Assembly: GCA_902631135.1 (NCBI GenBank)
Contig: CACOXL010000005.1
Coordinates: 1 to 34,980 of the forward strand
Direction of reading: 5' to 3'
DNA length: 34,980 nt
Source: an uncultured Pelagibacteraceae bacterium
GTDB lineage: Bacteria > Pseudomonadota > Alphaproteobacteria > Pelagibacterales > Pelagibacteraceae
Shown here piece after piece: positions 5,330-12,591 of this stretch (positions within the stretch are counted from its first letter, which is position 1; each line of letters starts with the position of its first letter). Below the pieces are notes generated by a model. That model had not been told where the DNA came from, did no database searches, and saw only the letters and a program-made list of their open reading frames with translations. Position numbers and translations under genes: made by a program.

Positions 5330-6858
5330 TTTTCAACTTTTTTAAAAAGAATATCTATCTTATTAAACTTCTTTCCTTGTTCTAAAAAATTATTATTTGT
5401 AATAGATGAAAAGGTTATATTTTTTTCATTAATTTCAAAAATCTTAAGTGCTCTAAGTGCAGAGTCAGGAATTATTGGATATAACATAAAACTTATTTTT
5501 CTTATAATTTCAAATGTTGTATAAACTATAGTATTCATTCTTTGAGTATCATCTTTTTTTTTCCAAGGTTCTTGATCATTAAAATATTTGTTTGCTATAA
5601 ATAATGAATTTACAATAAAATCTATATAATAATTTATATCTTGTTCATCAATTTTTTTTCTTATTCTATCTATATTTATTTTAAAATTGTCTAAAATTAT
5701 TAAATCTTCTTTTTCAAATTTTATATCTTTTGGAATTAAACCTTGACAATTATTAATTGCAAATGCGGTCACCCTTTGACATAAATTTCCAAAATTATTT
5801 GCTAGATCACTATTAATACAGTCTTCTAATCTATCCTTCGAAATATTTCCGTCATTACCAAATGAAACTTCTTTTATTAGATAATATCGTAATGGATCTA
5901 GACCATATTTCTCAATAATTTCTAATGGATCCAATATGTTACCTTTCGATTTAGACATTTTTTCATCGCCAGATAAAATCCAACCATGTCCATAAATCTT
6001 TTTTGGCAATTGTATTTTTGCAGCTAATAAAAAAGCAGGCCAATATACCGCATGAAATCTTAATATATCCTTCCCTATTAAATGAATTGATGCAGGCCAA
6101 AAATTTTTAAATAAATTATCGTCATTATCGGGATAATTTAAGGCACTAATGTAATTTGTTAATGCGTCTAACCATACATAAATAACATGATCCTTATTGT
6201 TTGGAACTTTTATACCCCATGAAAAACTTTTTCTACTTACTGACAAATCTTTTAAACCACTTTTAACAAAGCTAACAATTTCATTCTTTCTTGAGCTTGG
6301 AGAAATAAAATCGGGATTTTTTTCATAAAAATCCAATAATTGTTTTTCCCATTTAGATAATCTAAAAAAATATGATTCTTCATCTACCCACTCAACTGTT
6401 GATTTAGAATTAATTGAAATTTTTTTTCCATCCAATGTTTCGATTTCATCCTCATTATAGAATGCTTCATCAGAAACTGAATACCATCCAGAATATTTTG
6501 ATAAATAGATTTCATCATTTTTTTCTAGTATATTCCATAAGTGTTGCACTGTTTTTTTGTGTCTTTCCTCTGTTGTTCTAATAAAATCTGTATTAGATAA
6601 ATTTAAGGTTTTCGATAATTTTCTAAAAATTTCGCTAATTTCATCACAAAATTTTAACGTATCGACGTTTTTTGTCTCAGCTGCTCTTTGAATCTTTAAA
6701 CCATGTTCATCAGTACCCGTCAAAAAATGAACATTAAAACCATCAATCTTTTTAAATCTTGCAAAAAAATCAGCTATTATACTTGAATAAGCATGACCCA
6801 TATGTGGTTTTGCTGATGGATAATAAATAGGTGTAGTTATATAAAAATTTTTATCCAT
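5326..6858 (-). CDS. metG: Methionyl-tRNA synthetase
   Basis: The 510-residue class I synthetase attaches methionine to initiator and elongator tRNA-Met. The HIGH-type motif is PHMGH at 18-22, FLTGTDEHG at 45-53 is a MetRS signature, and KMSKS is at 300-304 followed by GNILDP. The connective peptide region has no zinc-knuckle CxxC pairs, as in the shorter zinc-free MetRS type. There is no C-terminal tRNA-binding (EMAP-like) extension. It overlaps holB by 8 bp and tatD by 4 bp, so translation of the three is probably coupled. Confidence 0.97.
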   Translation of the reverse strand: MDKNFYITTPIYYPSAKPHMGHAYSSIIADFFARFKKIDGFNVHFLTGTDEHGLKIQRAAETKNVDTLKFCDEISEIFRKLSKTLNLSNTDFIRTTEERHKKTVQHLWNILEKNDEIYLSKYSGWYSVSDEAFYNEDEIETLDGKKISINSKSTVEWVDEESYFFRLSKWEKQLLDFYEKNPDFISPSSRKNEIVSFVKSGLKDLSVSRKSFSWGIKVPNNKDHVIYVWLDALTNYISALNYPDNDDNLFKNFWPASIHLIGKDILRFHAVYWPAFLLAAKIQLPKKIYGHGWILSGDEKMSKSKGNILDPLEIIEKYGLDPLRYYLIKEVSFGNDGNISKDRLEDCINSDLANNFGNLCQRVTAFAINNCQGLIPKDIKFEKEDLIILDNFKINIDRIRKKIDEQDINYYIDFIVNSLFIANKYFNDQEPWKKKDDTQRMNTIVYTTFEIIRKISFMLYPIIPDSALRALKIFEINEKNITFSSITNNNFLEQGKKFNKIDILFKKVEK

Positions 6859-7771
6859 TTAACAATTTTGATTTAAATTTTATAAATAAAGATTCTTCAT
6901 CTAAATTAAACTTTTTTGTTTTATTTATTTCATTTTTAAAATAATCAAAAAAATTATAAGACTTTGGTAGAATATTCTTTGATAAAAATAATTCAATAAG
7001 ATCATAAATTAGATATTTTATTGTGTTGTCTTTTTTGTATAAATTTTCATTTATAATCATATTCATTAATTCTTTTAAATTAATTTCGACTAAATCTATC
7101 TTATTTTCATTGGCAAATTTGAATAAATTATAAACTTTTCCTGGAGTAAAATAATAATCTAGTAATTCATTATTAATTATTTCTTGAAAATCTTTACTTA
7201 TTAATTTTTCACAAATAGATAAACTTTCAGAATGAGATAAAAAAAGATTAAATTTAATACATCTTGAAGTTAAAGTAGGTAATATATTTTTATTATTATC
7301 TATCAAAATAAAATGTATCCCTGGATTTGGCTCCTCTATAACTTTTAATAAAGCATTAATTGAATTTAAATTTAGATATTCAATATTATCAATTAACACA
7401 AATCTCTCTTTTGAATTAAAAGATGATTTATTAAGATTATTTATTAAATTTCTTATCTGATTAATTTCTATATTTTTTTTACCGTTTTCTATATCAATTA
7501 AAATAACATTAGGATTAGATCCGTTTAAATTTAATTTGTAATATCTATTTTTTTCATCAATACGAAAATTTTTTAAATCGTAAGGAAATTCGTCATCATA
7601 GGATAAAATGTGATTTGTCAAATGGTAGGCAAATGTGCATTTCCCTATACCTTTTGGACCAGATAATAATATTTTGTTGGGGAGTTTTTTTTCTTTGTGT
7701 AGTTTTATTAATTGATTAAATTCTTCAAAAAATGCATATAACTTAGTTTGATTGATTGGTTCTAAATTCAT
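6851..7771 (-). CDS. holB: DNA polymerase III delta-prime subunit
   Basis: This 306-residue AAA+ protein is the clamp-loader delta-prime subunit. The P-loop GPKGIGKC lies at 38-45, followed by a tyrosine/lysine-rich stretch and a FVLIDNIEYL box in the Walker B position. NALLKVIEEP follows, then the LTSRC sensor segment (SRC motif) typical of delta-prime and DnaX proteins. Delta-prime helps load the beta clamp at replication forks. It sits between tmk and metG, an order found in many Alphaproteobacteria, and overlaps both (4 and 8 bp). The C-terminal part is diverged and AT-rich, as expected for this lineage. Confidence 0.93.
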   Translation of the reverse strand: MNLEPINQTKLYAFFEEFNQLIKLHKEKKLPNKILLSGPKGIGKCTFAYHLTNHILSYDDEFPYDLKNFRIDEKNRYYKLNLNGSNPNVILIDIENGKKNIEINQIRNLINNLNKSSFNSKERFVLIDNIEYLNLNSINALLKVIEEPNPGIHFILIDNNKNILPTLTSRCIKFNLFLSHSESLSICEKLISKDFQEIINNELLDYYFTPGKVYNLFKFANENKIDLVEINLKELMNMIINENLYKKDNTIKYLIYDLIELFLSKNILPKSYNFFDYFKNEINKTKKFNLDEESLFIKFKSKLLNG

Positions 7772-8382
7772 TTTATCAATCTATTTATTTTATCAATTAT
7801 AATTTTCTTATTAATTTCGATTTCTTTGTTTGAATCAATTATCAAATACTTTTTCTTCTTTTGTTTAGCAAGTTTAATAAATCCATTTTGAACATTTTTA
7901 TAAAAAGCAGTACTGAATTTATCATATCTGTTTAATTTTTTTCGAAGTTTTAATCTTTTAATCATATTTTTGGTATTTACAATATTCAAAAATGTAAAAT
8001 TAATCTTAAAACCTTTTAATAAATATTCATTAATCTTATTTATTATTGATAAATTAACGCCTAAACCATAATGCTGATAAGCAATAGTAGAGTCTACAAA
8101 TCTATCAATTAAGATTATTTTTTTGTTTTTATACTTTCTTAAGAGATGAATATTTTCACTTCTAGAGGCTAAATAGAGAAGTAAATCAGTATTTTTATTA
8201 AATTTAGATTTATCATTTAATATAAGTTTTCTAATTTTTTCTGAATTTTTGGATCCACCAGGTTCACGAATTTTTATAAAGCTTAAATTTTTACTTTTTA
8301 AATATTCTGAAACAAAGTTACTGTGTAAAGTTTTTCCACTTCCCTCTATACCTTCAAAAATAATTACTGGTTTTTTAGACAT
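7768..8382 (-). CDS. tmk: Thymidylate kinase
   Basis: The 204-residue product phosphorylates dTMP to dTDP. The P-loop FEGIEGSGKT ends at residue 18, the DR(F/Y) motif is DRFVDSTIAYQ at 93-103 and binds the dTMP phosphate, and IREPGG at 38-43 is another conserved element. The LID region is Lys-rich (about 140-155). Length is normal for bacterial Tmk. It overlaps dacA by 8 bp upstream and holB by 4 bp downstream. Confidence 0.96.
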   Translation of the reverse strand: MSKKPVIIFEGIEGSGKTLHSNFVSEYLKSKNLSFIKIREPGGSKNSEKIRKLILNDKSKFNKNTDLLLYLASRSENIHLLRKYKNKKIILIDRFVDSTIAYQHYGLGVNLSIINKINEYLLKGFKINFTFLNIVNTKNMIKRLKLRKKLNRYDKFSTAFYKNVQNGFIKLAKQKKKKYLIIDSNKEIEINKKIIIDKINRLIK

Positions 8383-9526
8383 CGCCCCAGATTAAATAAT
8401 TTAAGGACTTTAATAATCTAGAAAATATATTTACTTTTTTTACTTCATTTTTTGCCAATAGTTCATATTCTCCTATTAAATTTTGATCATAAGAAATATT
8501 CAATTTTGCAATTATTTGATCTTTTTTAATTGGAGCTTCAATTGGTCCATTATATAATACTTTTATTTTAAGCTTTTTTTTCTGACCTTTCTTAATAATT
8601 TTATAAACATCTTCCTTTAAATATGCTTCAACCATATTTTGTTTACCAAGCCATACATCTATATTCGTAAATACTTCGTTTGATTTTGCAATTTCAACCA
8701 AATCAAAATTTGTTAATCCATAAGTTAGCAATTTTGAACTTTCTCTGGATCTTGAATTTTTAGTTTCAAAACCACTTCCAACTGCAACCAATCTTCTTCC
8801 TTTTCTAACTAAAGATGAAGCTAAAGAATACTTCTCTACAGCCAAGTACCCTGTTTTAATACCATCAGCACCTAAACTTTTATATAAAAGTGGGTTTCTA
8901 TTTCCTTGAGTTATAGGATCTCCACCAGTTCTATCCCAGGTAAACTCTTTCTCTTTGAACCATTCATAAAATTCTGGATGTTCTTTAATTAGGTAATTTG
9001 ACATCATTAATATATCTCGAACAGTAGAATAGTTATCAGGATCATTTAATCCTGATGAATTTGAAAAATTAGTATTTTCCATTCCAAGTTCTTGAGCCTT
9101 TGCAGTCATTAAAATTGCAAACTCTTCCTCTGTTCCAGCTATACCTTCAGCTAAAGCAACACATGCATCATTTCCTGAAGCTATAATTATCCCTCTTAAA
9201 AGATTTTCTACAGATACTTCGTCACCTACCATAATGAACATTGATGAGTATCCAGCTTGAGATAATCTCCATGCATTTTCAGAAATGATAAATTTTTCAT
9301 CTAATTTTAAATCTCCAGATTTTATTAGATCAAAAGCGATTATAGTTGTCATTATTTTTGTCATAGATGCTGGATAAATAGATCTGTCTGGTTCTTTTTC
9401 ATATAATATTTCTCCTGACAAGAAATCTTGAAGAATTGCTGTTCGTGCTTTTATTTCAATATTAGCTATTGCAAAATTAATAAAGATATAAAAAAAAGAA
9501 TTTATAATTAGTATTTTTTTAAACAT
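8375..9526 (-). CDS. D-alanyl-D-alanine carboxypeptidase (penicillin-binding protein 5/6 type)
   Basis: The 383-residue protein starts with a signal peptide (hydrophobic to about residue 21, ..FAIANIEIKA). It then shows the three serine-peptidase motifs of PBP5-type enzymes: SMTK at 54-57 (nucleophile Ser54), SGN at 117-119 and KTG at 224-226. A C-terminal beta domain (about 280-370) and a short terminal amphipathic stretch follow and would anchor it to the periplasmic face of the inner membrane. It trims the terminal D-Ala from peptidoglycan stem peptides. It overlaps rlpA-like and tmk by 8 bp each. The dacA/dacC label depends on the strain naming, so no symbol is given. Confidence 0.94.
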   Translation of the reverse strand: MFKKILIINSFFYIFINFAIANIEIKARTAILQDFLSGEILYEKEPDRSIYPASMTKIMTTIIAFDLIKSGDLKLDEKFIISENAWRLSQAGYSSMFIMVGDEVSVENLLRGIIIASGNDACVALAEGIAGTEEEFAILMTAKAQELGMENTNFSNSSGLNDPDNYSTVRDILMMSNYLIKEHPEFYEWFKEKEFTWDRTGGDPITQGNRNPLLYKSLGADGIKTGYLAVEKYSLASSLVRKGRRLVAVGSGFETKNSRSRESSKLLTYGLTNFDLVEIAKSNEVFTNIDVWLGKQNMVEAYLKEDVYKIIKKGQKKKLKIKVLYNGPIEAPIKKDQIIAKLNISYDQNLIGEYELLAKNEVKKVNIFSRLLKSLNYLIWGDV

Positions 9527-10268
9527 TTTTTAAGATTTCTAAATTTTCGAAATTAAATGATTTCATTTTTTCAAAAGATTCTTTAATACTTTTTATATCA
9601 TTAAAGGGGCCTATTAATACCCTATATTTTGTTTTAGAAAGTTTAATAATTTTAGAATTTTTCAAAGAGGTTTCAGCTTTTATTCTACTTAACATCATTT
9701 CAGCAGTATCTTTATAATAAAAATCTGCAACTTTTATTGAATATGAAAAAGATTTTATTTTCTCTTTTTTCTTTTTTTTGGTGTTTTCATTTAGATCTTT
9801 AATTTGAATTCCATCGATAGGTGCTTTTTCAGCAACTTTTTTTTCTTCGTCAAAAGTTTTAGTCTTTTTTGCAACAAACGTCGAATTTTTTGAAATTAAA
9901 ACTATCTCTATATAAGGATCTTTTAAATCAAGTTCCAAATCTTCTACGATTCTTTGTGTAATAATAGAATTATAAAATTCAGAAAATTTAATCCTATTAG
10001 ACTTTACCTCTGCAATTAAAGATTTTCCATTATCAGGGTTAGTAATTTTTACCATTGATCTTTTTTTTAATGATTTATGATAAATATTTAAGGATCTTTG
10101 ATCAAAATTTTTTATCTTATGATCACTTTCATTATAAAGTAACGCAAAACCAATATTTTTGAATTTTTTTTCAAGTGATAATTTATTATCTTTTGATTTA
10201 CTAGTAAACGATTGTTCACATCCATGAGTCAATATACATAAAAAAATTAAAATTATCTTAAATTTCAT
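9519..10268 (-). CDS. RlpA-like lipoprotein with C-terminal SPOR domain
   Basis: The 249-residue product has a short signal and a lipobox-like LTHGC (Cys17). A degenerate double-psi barrel stretch follows (about residues 38-125; KKRSMVKITNPDNGKSL matches the RlpA VxVTNxxNGxS segment). A Lys-rich linker leads to a SPOR domain (about 172-247, with YSIKVADF and YRVLIGPF). SPOR domains bind denuded glycan strands at the septum. The NDRGPF catalytic segment of RlpA is not recognisable here, although a His (IYHKSL) remains at the expected site. Placement next to mltB and dacA genes supports the RlpA assignment. A peptidoglycan-binding rather than catalytic role is possible. Confidence 0.75.
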   Translation of the reverse strand: MKFKIILIFLCILTHGCEQSFTSKSKDNKLSLEKKFKNIGFALLYNESDHKIKNFDQRSLNIYHKSLKKRSMVKITNPDNGKSLIAEVKSNRIKFSEFYNSIITQRIVEDLELDLKDPYIEIVLISKNSTFVAKKTKTFDEEKKVAEKAPIDGIQIKDLNENTKKKKKEKIKSFSYSIKVADFYYKDTAEMMLSRIKAETSLKNSKIIKLSKTKYRVLIGPFNDIKSIKESFEKMKSFNFENLEILKNV

Positions 10269-11259
10269 TTTTAATCTTATCCTTTAATGTACAAACAGCT
10301 AATGCAAACCTTAATGACCTATTCCATTTTAAAATAATTTCATAATTATGAAAAACTATATACGCTGGATTAAGTGTTTCTGCATCAGGGATAATGTCCT
10401 TATCAGGCGTAACAATAGCAACTTTAATTGTTTCATCTATTGAGTCTAATATGTGATGATTTTTTATATATTTTTTAAAAAATTTTATTTTTCTTTTATT
10501 ATTTAATTTTTTAGCTGAAACATTTAAATATTTTTTTGGTATATTATTTTCTAAATCTATTTTATAAAAACATGGTGTTTGATCATTCCAACCCATATTG
10601 TTTAAATAATTTGCAGCTGAGGCATATGCATCTTCAGCATTTTTTAAATCAATGTGATTATCATTATTATAATCGATTGCGTGATTTTTAATTGTTGATG
10701 GCATAAATTGAAAAAAACCAAAAGCTCCTGCCCAAGATCCATATAAAGTTTTGTAATCTATCTCATTTTTATCAATCAACTTTAATAAGATTAACAATTC
10801 ATTAGTAAAAAATCTTGATCGTCTTTTATCAAAACTTAATGTTGCTAAAGAAGACAATATGTCCATTTTTCCAACATAAGTTCCAAAATTTGTTTCAATT
10901 CCCATTAAAGCAAGAAGTAATTCTTTTTCTATTTTAAACTTATCTTCAACGTTATTTATTAAATCTAAATTTTTAGAATAAAATTTAATTCCTTTTTTAA
11001 CTTTTTTATCTGATGATCTTTTTGAAATATATGTTTTAGTATCTTCGTAAAATTCTGGTTGAAATCTATCATACTCTATAACTTTAGGTAAAAATCTAAT
11101 GTTTGCCATTACTAAATCAATAGTTTTTTCTGAGATTTCATTTGATAAAGCTTCAGATTTAAATTGCTTTTTCCAATTTTCAAATTCAATTGTATTGTCA
11201 GCATATGCAATTTGATATGAAAACAAAATTATTAACAAAAAAGTTCTAATTATTTTCAT
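10258..11259 (-). CDS. Lytic murein transglycosylase, MltB family
   Basis: The 333-residue protein has a signal peptide (cleavage near SYQIAYA-DN, residue 20) without a lipobox. The SLT_2-type catalytic domain has its general acid Glu122 in GIETNFG and the downstream segments GSWAGAFGFFQFMPST and DAYASAANYLNNMGW, all diagnostic of MltB/Slt35 enzymes. They cleave the glycan strand between MurNAc and GlcNAc to give 1,6-anhydro products, which NagZ (encoded at 31903-32850) would then process. It overlaps rarD by 14 bp and the rlpA-like gene by 11 bp. Confidence 0.94.
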   Translation of the reverse strand: MKIIRTFLLIILFSYQIAYADNTIEFENWKKQFKSEALSNEISEKTIDLVMANIRFLPKVIEYDRFQPEFYEDTKTYISKRSSDKKVKKGIKFYSKNLDLINNVEDKFKIEKELLLALMGIETNFGTYVGKMDILSSLATLSFDKRRSRFFTNELLILLKLIDKNEIDYKTLYGSWAGAFGFFQFMPSTIKNHAIDYNNDNHIDLKNAEDAYASAANYLNNMGWNDQTPCFYKIDLENNIPKKYLNVSAKKLNNKRKIKFFKKYIKNHHILDSIDETIKVAIVTPDKDIIPDAETLNPAYIVFHNYEIILKWNRSLRFALAVCTLKDKIKNEI

Positions 11260-12124
11260 ATAAATCTCTTAGATATATAATTACAGCAATCCAAATAATA
11301 ATAAAACTTCCAAATTTTACTAATGAAAAGTCCTCACCGTAATAAAAATAACCTAAAATGAACTGTAATGTAGGTGTAATATAAAAAATCATTCCTGTAG
11401 GACCTAGTCCTATAATTTCAACTCCACGAACATATAAAAACAATGGAATCACTGTCATGGGACCGGCCAAGAGTAATAAAAAACTCAATCCAGGTTTTTG
11501 AAAATTAAAATCATTTAATCCACTTTTAAAAATAAAATAAAAAACTATTAAAGCAAATGGGAAAATAAATAAACTTTCAATTAATAAACCTATGTCAGTA
11601 TCAATAGTAACTTTTTTTCTAACCAAATTATAAAAAGCCCAACTTAAAGCTACAATAAGGCCCACCCAAGGTAATGATTTTAAATTAAACAAAATCATAA
11701 CAATTATTGATATAAATACTAATAAAATTGAAAATATTCTTTTATTATTCAATTTTTCTTTAAAAAAAATATATCCCAACAAAACACTTATTATCGGCAT
11801 TATGAAATAACCAAAACTTGCATCGATAATTCTTTCTGATGCAACTGCATAAATCCAAATTGACCAATTTATAAAGATTAAGAACCCTGAAATAAATAGT
11901 GCAAATAATTTTTTTTTATCTTTAATTTCGTTAAAAAAAATTTTCCATTTAGATAAAAAAGATGTTGTAAGTATTAACATTACTGCAGTCCATAAACATC
12001 TATGAACAACTAACTCGATATGACCAATAAAAGCAACATATTCAAAATAGATTACACCAATAAATCCCCACCAGAAAGATCCCAAAGATGTTAATAACAA
12101 TCCTTTATTAAATTGTGAGTTCAT
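11246..12124 (-). CDS. rarD: RarD-type EamA family permease
   Basis: The 292-residue protein has about ten hydrophobic segments. The N-terminal SFWWGFIGVIYFEYVAFIGH and VVHRCLWTAVML segments are characteristic of the RarD branch of the drug/metabolite transporter superfamily. The central FINWSIWIYAVASERIIDAS and the C-terminal GPTGMIFYITPTLQFILG also fit this branch. RarD proteins are often labelled chloramphenicol-sensitive proteins, but the physiological substrate is not settled. It is the first gene of the minus-strand run that reads through mltB, dacA, tmk and metG. No clear -35/-10 pair is visible in the 88 bp upstream. Confidence 0.92.
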   Translation of the reverse strand: MNSQFNKGLLLTSLGSFWWGFIGVIYFEYVAFIGHIELVVHRCLWTAVMLILTTSFLSKWKIFFNEIKDKKKLFALFISGFLIFINWSIWIYAVASERIIDASFGYFIMPIISVLLGYIFFKEKLNNKRIFSILLVFISIIVMILFNLKSLPWVGLIVALSWAFYNLVRKKVTIDTDIGLLIESLFIFPFALIVFYFIFKSGLNDFNFQKPGLSFLLLLAGPMTVIPLFLYVRGVEIIGLGPTGMIFYITPTLQFILGYFYYGEDFSLVKFGSFIIIWIAVIIYLRDLYENN

Positions 12125-12172
12125 AGATATTTTACTGAATTAAGTAATTAGTAGATTTAATAGACTATTTTA

Positions 12173-12201
12173 TTGTTGAATTAAATATTTTTAATTATAA
12201 A
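12173..12201 (+). promoter_or_regulatory. Promoter of tRNA-Ser
   Basis: TTGTTG (12173-12178) and TATAAA (12196-12201) are separated by exactly 17 bp. Transcription would start near 12208, about 5 nt before the mature tRNA. Confidence 0.6.
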
Positions 12202-12212
12202 AGCTTTTGTAC

Positions 12213-12302
12213 GGAGAGATGGCTGAGTGGTTGAAAGCACCGGTCTTGAAAACCGGCAAAGGGGCAACTCTTTCCTGGGTTCGAATCCCAGTCTCTCCGC
12301 CA
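12213..12302 (+). tRNA. tRNA-Ser (UGA)
   Basis: A complete class II tRNA: 7-bp acceptor stem GGAGAGA/TCTCTCC (12213-12219/12292-12298), discriminator G and an encoded CCA. The anticodon arm CCGGT-CTTGAAA-ACCGG has a TGA anticodon. There is a long variable arm as required for serine tRNA, and a TTCGAAT T-loop. The sdhE stop codon begins at the very next base on the opposite strand. Confidence 0.97.
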
Positions 12303-12569
12303 TTATTTGATATTAAATTTAAAATTTTTAAATAATTTTACAATATACTCATCTTCAAAATGTAAATTTTCATCAATTTTATTATAAAATTTATATAACT
12401 TTTCATCATCAATATTTAAAAATTTCTCTAAACTTAAAAGTTTATCCTCGTCAATTATATCAATATTTTTTAATACAAAAGAATGTAATAATTTATCCAT
12501 CTCACGAGTACCCCTATATTGAGATCTATATAAAATTCTTTTCTTTAAATTATCTATATCGATATTCAT
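12303..12569 (-). CDS. sdhE: FAD assembly factor SdhE
   Basis: The 88-residue protein belongs to the SdhE/SDH5 (YgfY) family, which promotes covalent flavinylation of succinate dehydrogenase. The diagnostic RGxxE motif appears as YRGTREMD (residues 18-25), following an N-terminal LKKRILYRS helix. The later LEKFLNIDDEKLYKFY segment matches the conserved family helix. Length is normal. It diverges from recG across only 22 bp and its stop directly abuts tRNA-Ser on the other strand. The sdhE-recG divergent pair is common in Alphaproteobacteria. Confidence 0.92.
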   Translation of the reverse strand: MNIDIDNLKKRILYRSQYRGTREMDKLLHSFVLKNIDIIDEDKLLSLEKFLNIDDEKLYKFYNKIDENLHFEDEYIVKLFKNFKFNIK

Positions 12570-12575
12570 TATTAG

Positions 12576-12583
12576 ATTATAAT
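12576..12583. promoter_or_regulatory. Palindromic -10 shared by sdhE and recG
   Basis: ATTATAAT is its own reverse complement and supplies a perfect TATAAT on each strand (12578-12583 plus, 12581-12576 minus). The recG ATG is 8 nt downstream on one side and the sdhE ATG 6 nt on the other. Both transcripts would therefore start at or next to their start codons. No good -35 is visible on either side. Confidence 0.45.
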
Positions 12584-12591
12584 AGAAATTT

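Noticed and set aside
5326..6858. Lack of zinc knuckles in MetG as an anomaly
   Set aside because: Zinc-free MetRS of about 510 residues is a known normal class.
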